Origin: Tistrella mobilis
GTDB taxonomy: Bacteria; Pseudomonadota; Alphaproteobacteria; Tistrellales; Tistrellaceae
Assembly (NCBI RefSeq): GCF_039634785.1
Contig: NZ_JBBIAB010000012.1
Location: 62,001 to 126,000, forward strand
DNA: 64,000 nucleotides
Direction: 5' to 3'
Part shown: positions 27,120 through 36,636 of the stretch, one piece after another
Position numbering within the stretch: the stretch's first letter is position 1
How the letters are laid out: each line of letters begins with the position of its first letter
Translations under genes and position numbers: made by a program
Notes under the pieces: generated by a model
What the model saw: only the letters and a program-made list of their open reading frames with translations
Told to the model about the DNA's origin: nothing
The model's database searches: none

Positions 27120-28111
27120 CGACGCAGAGGGCCTTCGGTGCCCTGATCGCCCTGCTGCTGGCCGCGATCCTGGCGGGGCTCTGGCTGGGGACCGAGCCGG
27201 CGCGGATCGCCGATCTGGCGGCGCTGCTGCGTGGCGAGGACAGCCCCTTCACCCGGCTGCTGCTGGCCTGGCGGCTACCGCGGGTGCTGGCGGCGGTGGC
27301 GGTCGGCGCCTGTCTGGGGCTGGCGGGGGCGATCTTCCAGGGCGTGTTCCGCAATCCGCTGGCGGAGCCCTGGCTGCTGGGCACCGCCCCCGGGGCGGCC
27401 GTCGGTGCCGCGATCGCGCTGCTGGTGCCGCTGCCGGTGGCGCCGGGTCTGGCGCTGCCGGTGCTGGCCATCGCCGGTGCCTGGGGCGCCACCTGGGTGG
27501 TGATCGCCGCCGCGCGCGCCGCCGGCATCGCCGACGTCACCGGCGTGCTGCTGGCCGGGGTGGCGGTGGCGGCCGCACTCGGCGCCCTGCGCGGGCTGAT
27601 GCTGCTGGCGCTTTCCGACGACACGGTCAATCTGCAGGTGGTGATGAGCTGGACCATGGGCGGCATCCACACGCCCGACATGGCCGGGCTCGGCCTGCTC
27701 TGGCTGGCGACGCTTGCGGCACTCGCACTCGCGCTCGTGCTCGCCCCCGGTCTCGACCGGCTGGGGCTGGGCGACGAGGCGGCCGGCGCCATGGGGCTGA
27801 ATGTCCGCCGCTTCACCGAACTCGCCGTGCTCGCCGGGGCCGCGATCACCGCGATCGCGGTCGGCTGGGGCGGCCTCGTCGGCTTTGTCGGGCTGATGGT
27901 GCCGCATCTGGCCCGGCGCCTGGTCGGCCCGGCACATCATCTGCTGCTGCCGGCCTCCGCCCTCGCCGGGGGCGCGCTGGTTGCAATCTTCGACGGCCTC
28001 GCCCGATCCCTGTTGCCGCCGGCCGATCTGCCGCTCGGCCTGCTGACGGCGCTGGCCGGCGCGCCGGTCTTCCTGCTGCTGCTCGGCCGGGCGCGGGGAG
28101 GGGTGCGATGA
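27116..28111 (+). CDS. btuC: Cobalamin ABC transporter permease BtuC
   Basis: 331 aa FecCD/BtuC family permease with about ten membrane helices. The segment WRLPRVLAAVAVGACLGLAG and ATPase-coupling NPLAEPWLLG, GFVGLMVPHLAR are family hallmarks. It overlaps btuF and btuD at ATGA junctions, so all three are translationally coupled. Confidence 0.92.
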   Translation: MTTQRAFGALIALLLAAILAGLWLGTEPARIADLAALLRGEDSPFTRLLLAWRLPRVLAAVAVGACLGLAGAIFQGVFRNPLAEPWLLGTAPGAAVGAAIALLVPLPVAPGLALPVLAIAGAWGATWVVIAAARAAGIADVTGVLLAGVAVAAALGALRGLMLLALSDDTVNLQVVMSWTMGGIHTPDMAGLGLLWLATLAALALALVLAPGLDRLGLGDEAAGAMGLNVRRFTELAVLAGAAITAIAVGWGGLVGFVGLMVPHLARRLVGPAHHLLLPASALAGGALVAIFDGLARSLLPPADLPLGLLTALAGAPVFLLLLGRARGGVR

Positions 28112-28899
28112 GCGCGGCGGCCCTTGCCCTGGACCATGTCACCCTCAGCCTGGGCGGGCGGGTGGTGCTGGATGATCTCTCGCTCGATGTCCGGCCAGGG
28201 GAATTGCTGGCCCTGATCGGCCCGAACGGATCGGGCAAGACCACGGCGCTGCGCATGCTGACCGGCACGCTCCGCCCCCAGATCGGCCGGGCGCTGATCG
28301 ACGGCCGGCCGGTGGCGGGGCTCGGCCGGCGGGCGGTGGCGACCCGGATCGCCCATCTGCCCCAGGGGTTTCGCAGCCACTGGAACCTGACGGTGCGCGA
28401 TCTGGTCCGGCTGGGTGCGGCCCGCGGGGCAGGGTCGTGGCAGGCGGGCCGGCCGGCGGCACCCGATCCCGCCCTGGATCTGGGGGCGTTGCTGGACCGG
28501 CGGCTGGAAGATCTGTCGGGCGGCGAACGGGCACGGGCGGCGGTCGCCTGGGCGCTGGCCGCGCCGGCCGGTGCCCTGCTTGCGGATGAGCCGGCGGCGG
28601 CGCTCGATATCGGTCATGCTCTGTCGCTGATGCGGCTGTTCGAAGGGCTGCGCGGCGCCGTGACCGTGGTCGTGGTGCTGCATGATCTGGGGCTGGCGCT
28701 TGCCCATGCCGACCGGGTAGCGGTGCTGGCGAAGGGCCGGCTGCTGGCGCTGGACACGCCCGATGTCGTGCTGCAGAACGGGGCGATCGAGGCCGCCTTC
28801 GGCATCCGGCCGGTGCCGGCGCCGGTCGGCCCCGGGGCCTGGCCGGTGGCGGTGCGTGCGGGGGCCGAACCCCGCGGAAATCCGGGTGATTCCCTTTGA
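28108..28899 (+). CDS. btuD: Cobalamin ABC transporter ATPase BtuD
   Basis: 263 aa. Walker [13 protein letters not shown] signature [12 protein letters not shown], Walker [14 protein letters not shown], and the switch His in [15 protein letters not shown]. FepC/BtuD-type importer ATPase. The stop codon lies inside the -35 hexamer of the rpsD promoter. Confidence 0.92.
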   Translation: MSAAALALDHVTLSLGGRVVLDDLSLDVRPGELLALIGPNGSGKTTALRMLTGTLRPQIGRALIDGRPVAGLGRRAVATRIAHLPQGFRSHWNLTVRDLVRLGAARGAGSWQAGRPAAPDPALDLGALLDRRLEDLSGGERARAAVAWALAAPAGALLADEPAAALDIGHALSLMRLFEGLRGAVTVVVVLHDLGLALAHADRVAVLAKGRLLALDTPDVVLQNGAIEAAFGIRPVPAPVGPGAWPVAVRAGAEPRGNPGDSL

Positions 28900-28924
28900 C
28901 AACCGCGGGAAGCGCCTGTATTCA
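28896..28924 (+). promoter_or_regulatory. Promoter of rpsD
   Basis: TTGACA (28896-28901), 17 bp, TATTCA (28919-28924), a near-consensus sigma70 promoter. The -35 covers the TGA of btuD. It gives rpsD a leader of about 45 nt, separate from the cobalamin operon. Confidence 0.75.
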
Positions 28925-28975
28925 GTCCCGATCCTCTACTGCGGTCTACCCCGTTACCGAACGGTTCGCTCTCAA

Positions 28976-29590
28976 ATGACCAAGCGTATCCAGGCCAAGC
29001 ACAAGATCAGCCGGCGGCTCGGCGTGAATCTCTGGGGCACGGCCAAGAGCCCGGTGAATGCACGCTCGTATGGCCCCGGCCAGCACGGCCAGCGTCGCCG
29101 CAAGCCTTCCGACTACGGTCTGCAGCTCGCTGCCAAGCAGCAGCTGAAGGGTTACTACGGCAACCTGACCGAGAAGCAGTTCCGTCGCGTCGTCGAAGAG
29201 GCCACCCGTCGTAAGGGTGAGTCGACCGAGAACCTGATCGGTCTGCTCGAAAGCCGTCTCGACGCCGTCGTCTATCGTTCGAACTTCGTTGCGACGGTCT
29301 TCGCCGCGCGTCAGTTCATCAATCATGGCCATGTCGCGGTCAACGGCCGTCGCGTGACCATCCCCTCTTACCGCCTGAAGCCGGGTGACGTCGTGAGCGT
29401 CCGCGAGAAGTCGCGTCAGCTCACCTTCGTGCTCGAGGCCACCCAGCGCCGCGAGCGCGAAGTGCCGGAGTACATCGACGTCGACTTCGACAAGCTGACC
29501 GCGACCTATAATCGCATGCCGCAGCTGGCCGAAGTTCCCTATCCGGTCCAGATGGATCCGAAGCAGATCATCGAGTACTACTCGCGCTGA
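28976..29590 (+). CDS. rpsD: 30S ribosomal protein S4
   Basis: 204 aa, normal length. N-terminal [14 protein letters not shown], then the [16 protein letters not shown] rRNA-binding segment, and the S4 RNA-binding domain from about 95 ([32 protein letters not shown]). The zinc-binding Cys cluster seen in some S4 proteins is absent. Primary 16S rRNA binder of the small subunit; stands alone rather than in the alpha operon, as is usual in alphaproteobacteria. Confidence 0.97.
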   Translation: MTKRIQAKHKISRRLGVNLWGTAKSPVNARSYGPGQHGQRRRKPSDYGLQLAAKQQLKGYYGNLTEKQFRRVVEEATRRKGESTENLIGLLESRLDAVVYRSNFVATVFAARQFINHGHVAVNGRRVTIPSYRLKPGDVVSVREKSRQLTFVLEATQRREREVPEYIDVDFDKLTATYNRMPQLAEVPYPVQMDPKQIIEYYSR

Positions 29591-29634
29591 TCCTGCCGGG
29601 TCCGGAGAGCTTTCGGGTTCTCAGGCACCAGATA

Positions 29635-29670
29635 CAAAACACCCCGCCGGGCGACCGGCGGGGTGTTTTG
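29635..29670 (+). terminator. Intrinsic terminator after rpsD
   Basis: CAAAACACCCCGCCGG and its perfect complement (29655-29670) form a 16-bp stem with a GCGA loop, ending in TTTTG. A-run and T-run on both sides make it bidirectional, serving the convergent minus-strand gene as well. Confidence 0.93.
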
Positions 29671-29697
29671 CTTTGCGGGTGACGGAGCTGGCGGCGG

Positions 29698-30414
29698 CTA
29701 CGGCAGGCAGAGCACCGCGGCGCCGACCGAGGGGATGACGGCCGAGAGCAGGCCCAGCGCGGCGATGGCGAGGCCCGCGGCCTTGCGCAGGCCGGGCAGG
29801 GCGGCGGAGCGGCGCAGCCCGGCAAAACCAAGGGCGGTGGCGGCGACGGCCGGCACGGTGCCGAGGCCGAACCCCGCCATCACCGAAAGTCCGCCTTCGG
29901 GGCTGCCGGTCATCATGGCGTAGAACAGCGCACCATAGACCATGCCGCAGGGCACGCAGCCCCAGGCGACGCCTGAGACGAAGGCCCCGCCGGGGCCGGC
30001 CGCGATGCCGCCGCCGATGCCGGCCGGGCGCAGCACCCGGGCGATGCCGGCGGTGAGCGGCATGGCCAGGCGATCGAGCCGGGCGAGGGAGGGTACCAGC
30101 CCGGCCACCGACAGCCCGACCCAGACCAGGGTGGCGGCGCCGATCAGCCGGGCGATTTCATAGCCGCCGGCACGGTCGAGCCCGGCATAGACCGAGGTGC
30201 CGATCGCCCCCACCACCAGGCCGGCGGTGGCATAGGCCAGCACCCGACCGGCATGGGCGGCGGCCAGCGCCTTGATCCGGCCATGTGTGCCGCCCTCACC
30301 ATCGAAGGAGAACATCAGCCCGGCCGCGATGCTGCCGCACATGCCGGCACAATGCAGACTGCCGGCGAAGCCCATCAGGGCCCCGCCGGCAAAGGTTAGT
30401 TCGGATACCGCCAT
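29698..30414 (-). CDS. SafE/TauE-like membrane protein of the cbb3 cluster
   Basis: 238 aa with six or so membrane helices. The motif GSLHCAGMCG (residues 19-28) with paired Cys and the later GCVPCGMVYGAL are the mark of the COG2836 group (sulfite-exporter-like/DsbD-related) often found with cytochrome cbb3 assembly genes. It probably takes part in copper or redox delivery to the oxidase (family-based inference). Start at ATG 30414; upstream frames are shadows. It is the last gene of the cco run, and no copper ATPase gene is present here. Confidence 0.82.
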   Translation of the reverse strand: MAVSELTFAGGALMGFAGSLHCAGMCGSIAAGLMFSFDGEGGTHGRIKALAAAHAGRVLAYATAGLVVGAIGTSVYAGLDRAGGYEIARLIGAATLVWVGLSVAGLVPSLARLDRLAMPLTAGIARVLRPAGIGGGIAAGPGGAFVSGVAWGCVPCGMVYGALFYAMMTGSPEGGLSVMAGFGLGTVPAVAATALGFAGLRRSAALPGLRKAAGLAIAALGLLSAVIPSVGAAVLCLP

Positions 30415-30443
30415 GGCCCGGTTCTCCGCGTGGGCAGCCGGGA

Positions 30444-31100
30444 TCAGTGCGGGGTGTTGCCGGCCGAGGGCACCTCGGGCTCGTCGCTGCCGTCGACCGC
30501 GACCAGCATCATGGTGGCGATCATCACCGGCACCGCGATCAGGGCGGCGTAGAGCGCCACACCCATGCCCAGCAGCACGCAGCCGATCACCAGCGCCAGC
30601 AGAAGATTGGCGAGCAGCAGCGGCAGGCCGCGCTCGGACACCATGCCCTTCAGGAAGCTGATCCCGCGGCTTTTCGCACGCTGGCCCAGCCGGCCCGCGG
30701 CGGCCAGATCGGGCAGGGTCGGCAGGGGGGCGGGCTGGATGCCGGTGCTGGCGGCCCGGGCATGGGCCGTGCGGGCGAGCGCCGCCGGCAGGCCGATGAT
30801 CAGCCAGACCAGGCTGGTGACGAACAGGCCGGGCAGGGCGATGGCGATGCCGCCGATCCGGCCGGCGGTATACATGGCCCGGCCGGCAATCGCGAAGGCG
30901 CCGACGCCGCCACGGCCGGCGATCATGATGATCCGCGGCAGCAGCGACACGATCAGCGCGCCCAGCCCGGCAACGACGGCCACTTCGGCCCCGGCGACCA
31001 TGCCGCCGATCGCCGCGGCGGCGATGATGGCGACGATCAGGGGCCACACGGCCGGCCGGCCACCCGAGATGCCGCCGGCAGGAGAGGTCGTCATGGACAT
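30444..31100 (-). CDS. Unrecognised membrane protein in the cbb3 cluster
   Basis: 218 aa. Five or six hydrophobic segments: about 19-35, 41-60, 85-106 and a C-terminal pair at about 160-198. Between them lies a basic loop with QRAKSRGISFLKGMVSERGLPL. No family recognised. It occupies the place where ccoI (copper P-type ATPase) would normally stand but has neither the DKTGT phosphorylation motif nor CPC, so it is not a CcoI remnant. ATG at 31100 or 31094 (MTTSPAGG). Confidence 0.7.
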   Translation of the reverse strand: MSMTTSPAGGISGGRPAVWPLIVAIIAAAAIGGMVAGAEVAVVAGLGALIVSLLPRIIMIAGRGGVGAFAIAGRAMYTAGRIGGIAIALPGLFVTSLVWLIIGLPAALARTAHARAASTGIQPAPLPTLPDLAAAGRLGQRAKSRGISFLKGMVSERGLPLLLANLLLALVIGCVLLGMGVALYAALIAVPVMIATMMLVAVDGSDEPEVPSAGNTPH

Positions 31101-31147
31101 GGCAGAAACTCCGGAAGATGTCGGACGTCGATCGGTTCGACGATCAA

Positions 31148-31198
31148 GGGGAGAGAGCAGACGCGGGCAAGGGGAGAGCAGACGCGGGCAGGGGAGAG
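31148..31198. repeat. 21-23 bp tandem repeat upstream of the membrane protein
   Basis: About 2.4 copies of GGGGAGAGCAGACGCGGGCA, the first carrying an extra AG. It lies in the 106-bp gap between ccoH and the unknown membrane protein, just before that gene's start on the minus strand. Confidence 0.75.
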
Positions 31199-31206
31199 AT
31201 AGCCGG

Positions 31207-31740
31207 TCAGCGGATCACCGGCAATTCGACGAGACGTCGCACCCCCTCATCCCCCTGCGTGACCTTCAGGCGGATGAACCAGTTGCCGCCATTGGGGAAG
31301 TCGAGCGTGCCGACCAGCCGGCCGGGGCCTGCGGCGGTGAAGCTGACGGGCAGGAGCTGCGGGATCCGGCCGGTATGCTCGGCCTCGCCCTGGACCACCA
31401 CAGCATCGAGCGGCTGCCCGCCGGCATCGGTCACCCGCACCACCAGCCGGCCGGTGCGGGGGGCATCGCCCGGCTCGAAGACGGCGTCCACCTGCCAGCC
31501 AAGGGCCGCTTCGCTCTCGCGCTCTTTCAGCACCCGGTCGTATTCGATGCCGGTGGCATAGGGATCCTCGGTGACCAGGCCGGTGAAGCTGTCATAGGCC
31601 AGCGTCACGAAACCGGCCTGGACCGAGCCCAGCACCAGGAAGAAGCCCACGATCGCCCGCGGGATCCAGCGATCCGACGGCCGGGGCGGCGGGTCCGAGG
31701 GGACGGTGTACTGTCGTGAACCGTGCCGGGGGGATGTCAT
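31207..31740 (-). CDS. ccoH: Cytochrome cbb3 assembly protein CcoH/FixH
   Basis: 177 aa. One N-terminal membrane anchor (about 27-48, IPRAIVGFFLVLGSVQAGFV) followed by a periplasmic beta domain with GWQVDAVF and LPNGGNWFIRL-like end, as in FixH. It is needed for stable cbb3 oxidase assembly. Overlaps the ccoG stop at ATGA. Confidence 0.88.
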   Translation of the reverse strand: MTSPRHGSRQYTVPSDPPPRPSDRWIPRAIVGFFLVLGSVQAGFVTLAYDSFTGLVTEDPYATGIEYDRVLKERESEAALGWQVDAVFEPGDAPRTGRLVVRVTDAGGQPLDAVVVQGEAEHTGRIPQLLPVSFTAAGPGRLVGTLDFPNGGNWFIRLKVTQGDEGVRRLVELPVIR

Positions 31741-33329
31741 CTCTCCGGCTCCCAGAAGCGGGTATCGACCCGGGCGAGTTCTGCGCCGGTCGACGTGTCG
31801 TGGAAGACCAGCACGATCGGGTGCGGCCCGGCCGGGGGCAGGGCCTCGCCACGCAGCGGCGGCTGGATCACCAGCAGCCGGTTCGCGGCGCTGCGCTGGC
31901 CACCCACCGCCATCTCGGCCGCATCGCCACCGTCGCCGCTGGTGAAGCGGAGCGTCGCCTCGGGCATGCCCTCGACCGAGGCGGTCACCCCGTCCAGCCG
32001 GGGCAGGCGGTGCGACAGGCGGACGGTGTAGTCGTTACGCACGCTGCCATCCGACAGCAGCACATAGCGGGGGGTGTTCTGCGGCTCGACATCGACCTGG
32101 ACGTCGGTGATGTTCGCCACGCCGAAGCTGACCGCCGCCAGCGCCACGATCATCGCGCTGCCGAAGATCATCGCCTTGGGCCGGAAGAAGCCGATGCGGG
32201 CCGGCGGGGCCATCGGTGCCGGGTCGGCCTCTTCGGCATCGAACCGGATCAGCCCGGTCGGCCGGTCGATCTTCGTCATCACCTCGTCGCAGGCATCGAT
32301 GCACAGACCGCAGCCGATGCAGCCCATCTGCAAGCCGTCACGGATGTCGATGCCGGTGGGGCAGACCTGAACACAGCGGCCGCAATCGATGCAGTCGCCG
32401 CGGCCGGCCGGTGTCGCGGCCGAGGTCGCGCCCGGCGCCAGGCCGACCGATCCGTCGGCGGCAAAGGCGAAGGCCTGCGGCGTGTCGCTTGCAGTCGCGG
32501 GCGCGGGCGCGGCCACGGGCGTCGCCAGCAGCTCGGGACGCAGCGCCACCCGCTTGCGGGCGCGCGGCTCGCCGCGGGTCCGGCGATAGGTCACGACCAG
32601 GCTGTCGCGGTCGAGCAGGGCGGCCTGAAACCGCGGCCAGGGGCACATGTGCAGGCAGACCCGCTCTCGCGCATGGGCGCCCAGCACATAGGTGAACAGC
32701 GCGATCAGGAAGACCGCGCCATAGACGGCGCCGGGCAGGCCGCCCCCCAGGAAACGGCCGGCCAGGCCCGGGGCGTCGACGAACCACTGGGCGAAGCCCA
32801 GGCCGGTCAGGATGGCGACGGCGGCGCTCATGGCGCCGGTCAGCGGCCCGATCGCGGCCTCGTTGCCCTTCGCGATCCGGTGCGCCAGCCGGCGCACGCC
32901 GCCGAAGATGTCGGTCCAGACCGTCTGCGGACAGGAAAATCCGCACCAGACCCGGCCCGACAGGCTGGTGGCATAGAACAGGCCGAAGGCACCGGCCACC
33001 ATCAGCCCCACCGCGATCGGCAGATCCTGCGGCCAGAGTTCCAGGCCGAAAGCGAACAGCCGCCGGCCGGGCAGGTCGAACAGCACCGCCTGATCGGGCA
33101 GGCCGGGCCCGCGATCCCAGCGGATCCACGGCACCAGGAACAGAATGCCGAGGAAGACCACGGTCAGCCGGGTCTTCAGCCGGCGGAAATGGCCGTGCAC
33201 CGGCTGGGGCAGATGGGGTTTGCGCCGCGGCCGGCGGGCGGCCGGGGCTGCACGCCCCGGCCGGTCCGTTGCGGCAGCGGCGTCGGTGGCGGCCACCGAG
33301 GCGTGTGTGATGCCCGATCCGGCGGTCAT
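31737..33329 (-). CDS. ccoG: Cytochrome c oxidase accessory protein CcoG
   Basis: 530 aa. Membrane-bound double [4Fe-4S] ferredoxin-type protein. Cys pairs GRVWCGFSCPQTVW and RVCLHMCPWPRFQ in the membrane part; cluster ligands Cys313/316/319/323 and Cys337/340/343/347. CcoG reduces copper(II) for insertion into CcoN in Rhodobacter. Residues about 257-310 form an Ala/Pro-rich insertion before the first cluster that typical CcoG proteins lack. Coupled to ccoP by ATGA. Confidence 0.94.
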   Translation of the reverse strand: MTAGSGITHASVAATDAAAATDRPGRAAPAARRPRRKPHLPQPVHGHFRRLKTRLTVVFLGILFLVPWIRWDRGPGLPDQAVLFDLPGRRLFAFGLELWPQDLPIAVGLMVAGAFGLFYATSLSGRVWCGFSCPQTVWTDIFGGVRRLAHRIAKGNEAAIGPLTGAMSAAVAILTGLGFAQWFVDAPGLAGRFLGGGLPGAVYGAVFLIALFTYVLGAHARERVCLHMCPWPRFQAALLDRDSLVVTYRRTRGEPRARKRVALRPELLATPVAAPAPATASDTPQAFAFAADGSVGLAPGATSAATPAGRGDCIDCGRCVQVCPTGIDIRDGLQMGCIGCGLCIDACDEVMTKIDRPTGLIRFDAEEADPAPMAPPARIGFFRPKAMIFGSAMIVALAAVSFGVANITDVQVDVEPQNTPRYVLLSDGSVRNDYTVRLSHRLPRLDGVTASVEGMPEATLRFTSGDGGDAAEMAVGGQRSAANRLLVIQPPLRGEALPPAGPHPIVLVFHDTSTGAELARVDTRFWEPER

Positions 33330-34195
33330 TTCTCGCCACCCCCAAGCGTGTGGACATAGACCGCGATCATCCGCACGGTCGATTCGTCCAGCCGGTCGCC
33401 GAAGGCCGGCATCACGCCCATGCGCGGATTGGCGATCTGCCGCTCGATCGCCTCCTGGCTGCTGCCATAGAGCCAGATGGCGTCGTTCAGCCGCGGCGCA
33501 CCGAAATCACGGCCGCCCTGACCCTCGGCCCCGTGGCACGAGGCGCAGTTGGCCGCGAACAGCGCCGCACCCGGCATGGTGCCGCGGCTGTCGGCGGCCG
33601 CGGGATCCGACAGGGCCTTCACATAGGCGGCCGTCTGGCTGATCTGCTCGGGCGTCAGGATCTGGCCGAAGACCGGCATCAGCGACTGCCGGGTATCGGG
33701 ATGGGCCGACCGGATGCCGTAGAGGATGGTCTGGCGGATGTCGGCGATTTTGCCGCCCCAGATCCAGTCATCGTCCACCAGCGCCGGGAACTGGCCGATC
33801 TGGCCGCCGGCACCCACGCCATGGCAGGCGGCGCAATTCTCGTTGAACGCCGCCTGACCGCCGGTGGTGGCAAAGCGACGGAGCGCGTCGTCGGCCTCGA
33901 TCTCCTCAAGCGGGGTCTCGATCAGGGCGTTGCGCATGGGGGCCTGGGCGGCACGGGCGGCCACCACCTCCTTGCGCAGCTCTTCGGCGCTGCTGTATTT
34001 CAGCGCGCCTTCGTAATACCGCTCGGTCGATGCGAAGGAGGGGTAGAGCACCATGTAGAGCAGGGCGACGGCGATCGAGATCAGGAAGACGCCGACCCAC
34101 CAGCCGGGGATCGGGGTCGACAGCTCTTTGATGCCGTCCCATTCATGGCCGGTGGTGTAGCGGCCGGTCAGGTCATCACGTTCAGGCGCGGCCAT
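33326..34195 (-). CDS. ccoP: Cytochrome cbb3 oxidase subunit III (diheme c)
   Basis: 289 aa. One N-terminal membrane helix (WWVGVFLISIAVALLYMVLYP) and two cytochrome c domains with CAACH and CASCH heme sites and Met ligands in LMPVFG and VMPAFG. Shuttles electrons to CcoO and CcoN. Its start overlaps the end of ccoQ by 14 bp. Confidence 0.96.
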   Translation of the reverse strand: MAAPERDDLTGRYTTGHEWDGIKELSTPIPGWWVGVFLISIAVALLYMVLYPSFASTERYYEGALKYSSAEELRKEVVAARAAQAPMRNALIETPLEEIEADDALRRFATTGGQAAFNENCAACHGVGAGGQIGQFPALVDDDWIWGGKIADIRQTILYGIRSAHPDTRQSLMPVFGQILTPEQISQTAAYVKALSDPAAADSRGTMPGAALFAANCASCHGAEGQGGRDFGAPRLNDAIWLYGSSQEAIERQIANPRMGVMPAFGDRLDESTVRMIAVYVHTLGGGEK

Positions 34196-34349
34196 CGTCT
34201 TCGTCCTTGATCAGGAAGGGGATGTTGGCATGCGCCTTCATCTGCTCGCGCGACGAAGGCCGGAAGGTGCGCAGCAGGATCAGCGCGAACAGCGCCACGG
34301 CGGCGACCAGCCAGTACTTGTAGACAAGGGCACTCAGCGCATCGATCAC
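34182..34349 (-). CDS. ccoQ: Cytochrome cbb3 oxidase subunit CcoQ
   Basis: 55 aa from a GTG start that overlaps the ccoO stop (GTGA). Reads [18 protein letters not shown], a single membrane helix, then [20 protein letters not shown] and an acidic tail: the usual CcoQ layout. Stabilises CcoP binding. Position between ccoO and ccoP and length agree with the family. Confidence 0.88.
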   Translation of the reverse strand: MIDALSALVYKYWLVAAVALFALILLRTFRPSSREQMKAHANIPFLIKDEDDGRA

Positions 34350-35107
34350 TGTCCGCCCTCCACCTTCGAGCCGGCGATGCCGGCACCGATGCCGCTTTCC
34401 AGCCGGACATCGGTGAAATCGACCATGGTGCCCAGCACCTGCAGATAGGCGACCAGCGCATCCATTTCGGTGATCCGGCCGGGCTGGCCGTCATAGTCGC
34501 CGACCTTCGCGCCCGGATAGCGGCGCTGCATCTCTTCCGGATCGGTGCCATTGGCCTGGGCGGTGAGATCGGCCTCGGCGCGGGCGATCATCTCCTGGCT
34601 GTAGGGGACACCCACAGCCCGCAGCGCACGCAGATGTTCCGAGACCTCCGAGACGTCCAGGTCGCGGTCCAGCAGGGCGGCGTAAGAGGGCATGATCGAG
34701 ACCGGCACGACGCTGCGCGGATCGACCAGATGCGCCACCTGCCATTCATTGGAGTATTTGAGACCGACCCGGGCGAGATCGGGGCCGGTGCGCTTCGACC
34801 CCCAGAGGAAGGGATGGTCGTACATGCTCTCGGCCGCGATCGAATAATGGCCGTAGCGCTCCACCTCGTCGCGGAACGGCCGGATCATCTGGCTGTGGCA
34901 GGTGTAGCAGCCCTCGCGGGTGTAGATGTTGCGGCCCATCTGCTCCAGCGGCGTGTAGGGGCGCACCCCTTCGACCGGCTTCACCGTGCTTTCCACCTTG
35001 AACAGCGGCACGATTTCGACCAGGCCGCCGATCGAGATGACCATCAGCGTCAGGATGAACAGCAGCGAGGTGCTGCGTTCGATGCGGGCGTGATTGAAAC
35101 GGGGCAT
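34346..35107 (-). CDS. ccoO: Cytochrome cbb3 oxidase subunit II (monoheme c)
   Basis: 253 aa. N-terminal anchor [22 protein letters not shown], heme site [14 protein letters not shown], and the conserved [10 protein letters not shown] and PGSxMPSYA-like regions ([12 protein letters not shown]). Membrane-bound cytochrome c subunit that passes electrons to CcoN. Confidence 0.96.
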   Translation of the reverse strand: MPRFNHARIERSTSLLFILTLMVISIGGLVEIVPLFKVESTVKPVEGVRPYTPLEQMGRNIYTREGCYTCHSQMIRPFRDEVERYGHYSIAAESMYDHPFLWGSKRTGPDLARVGLKYSNEWQVAHLVDPRSVVPVSIMPSYAALLDRDLDVSEVSEHLRALRAVGVPYSQEMIARAEADLTAQANGTDPEEMQRRYPGAKVGDYDGQPGRITEMDALVAYLQVLGTMVDFTDVRLESGIGAGIAGSKVEGGQ

Positions 35108-35124
35108 GTGTCCGATCCTCCGCC

Positions 35125-36636
35125 TCAGGAACCCGCAGCCGGCGCGGCGCCACGCGCAGGCGCGGCATCGCTCGCGCCCGGCAGGATGGCCGGGGCGGGC
35201 TGGCGGATGGTCATGAAGATGTTGAAGGCGAACATCAGCCCGCCGGTCAGATAGAGCACCCCACCCAGCGCGCGGGTGACGTAATAGGGGTGCAGCATGG
35301 CGACGCTGTCGGCGAAGCTGTAACGCAGGAAGCCGAACTCGTCATAGGCGCGCCACATCAGGCCCTGGGCGATGCCCGAAACCCACATCGCGGTGATGTA
35401 GAGCACGATGGCGAGAGAGGCGATCCAGAAATGCCACTCCACCAGCCGCATCGACCAGAGCGGCCGGCGCCAGAGCCGCGGCACCAGATAGTAGAACGCG
35501 CCGAAGGTCATGAAGGCGACCCAGCCGAGGGCGCCCGAATGGACATGCCCGACCGTCCAGTCGGTATAATGGCTGAGCGCATTGACCGGCTTCAGCGCCA
35601 TCAGCGGGCCTTCGAAGGTCGCCATGCCGTAGAAGGCCACGGCCACGACCAGGAAACGCATGATCGGATCGGTGCGCAGGCGGCCCCAGGCGCCCGACAG
35701 CGTCATGATGCCGTTGATCATGCCGCCCCAGGACGGCATCCACAGCATGATGGAGAAGGCGGCACCCAGCGTCTGCGCCCAGTCGGGCAGGGCGGTGTAG
35801 TGCAGGTGGTGCGGCCCGGCCCAGATATAGAGGAAGATCAGCGCCCAGAAATGGACGATCGACAGCCGGTAGGAATAGATCGGCCGCTCCGCCTGCTTGG
35901 GCACGAAATAGTACATCACGCCGATAAAGCCGGCGGTGAGCAGGAAGCCGACCATGTTATGGCCGTACCACCACTGGATCAGCGCATCCTGCACGCCCGA
36001 GAAGTTCGAATAGCTCTTGGCGCCGACGAAGGACACCGGCATCGCCAGGTTGTTCACCACATGCAGCACCGCGACGGTGATGATGTAGGCCAGGAAGAAC
36101 CAGTTGGCGACGTAGATATGGGGTTCCTTCCGGCGCGCCAGCGTGCCGACGAAGATCGCCATATAGGCCAGCCAGACGATCGTCAGCCAGATGTCGGCAT
36201 ACCATTCCGGCTCGGCATATTCGCGGCTCTGGGTAACGCCCAGCACATAGCCCACGATGGCCATGACCAGGAATGCCTGGAAGCCCCAGAACACGAAATT
36301 CGCCAGCCGCGGGCCGCCCCAGAGGCCGGTCCGGCAGGTGCGCTGCACAACATAGAACGAGGTGGTGAACAGCGCATTGCCGGCAAAGGCGATCACGACC
36401 GCGGTGGTGTGCACCGGGCGCAGGCGGCCGAAGCTGCCCTCCAGCCCCATGTTCAGCTCGGGGAAGGCCAGCAGCAGGGCCACCCAGGTGCCGGCGGCAA
36501 AGCCGAAGACCGCCCAGAATACGGTGGCGATGGCGAAGCGGCGGACGATCGCTTCGTTATAGCCGGCGATGGTGTCGCTGCTCACCGGTGTGGATATGGC
36601 GGGGGCATGGCCCGCCACGGCTGTCGTCGCAGTCAT
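35125..36636 (-). CDS. ccoN: Cytochrome cbb3 oxidase subunit I
   Basis: 503 aa from ATG 36636 (a longer in-frame start at 36732 is less likely). Twelve-helix heme-copper oxidase core: [27 protein letters not shown] with a copper His, [13 protein letters not shown] with the His pair, and [17 protein letters not shown] heme ligands. High-affinity terminal oxidase for low oxygen. First gene of ccoNOQPGH. Confidence 0.96.
   Translation of the reverse strand: MTATTAVAGHAPAISTPVSSDTIAGYNEAIVRRFAIATVFWAVFGFAAGTWVALLLAFPELNMGLEGSFGRLRPVHTTAVVIAFAGNALFTTSFYVVQRTCRTGLWGGPRLANFVFWGFQAFLVMAIVGYVLGVTQSREYAEPEWYADIWLTIVWLAYMAIFVGTLARRKEPHIYVANWFFLAYIITVAVLHVVNNLAMPVSFVGAKSYSNFSGVQDALIQWWYGHNMVGFLLTAGFIGVMYYFVPKQAERPIYSYRLSIVHFWALIFLYIWAGPHHLHYTALPDWAQTLGAAFSIMLWMPSWGGMINGIMTLSGAWGRLRTDPIMRFLVVAVAFYGMATFEGPLMALKPVNALSHYTDWTVGHVHSGALGWVAFMTFGAFYYLVPRLWRRPLWSMRLVEWHFWIASLAIVLYITAMWVSGIAQGLMWRAYDEFGFLRYSFADSVAMLHPYYVTRALGGVLYLTGGLMFAFNIFMTIRQPAPAILPGASDAAPARGAAPAAGS

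Noticed and set aside
30285-31719. Long plus-strand frames over the cco-cluster membrane genes
   Set aside because: Overlap clear minus-strand genes with helices and heme/Fe-S neighbours; shadow composition.
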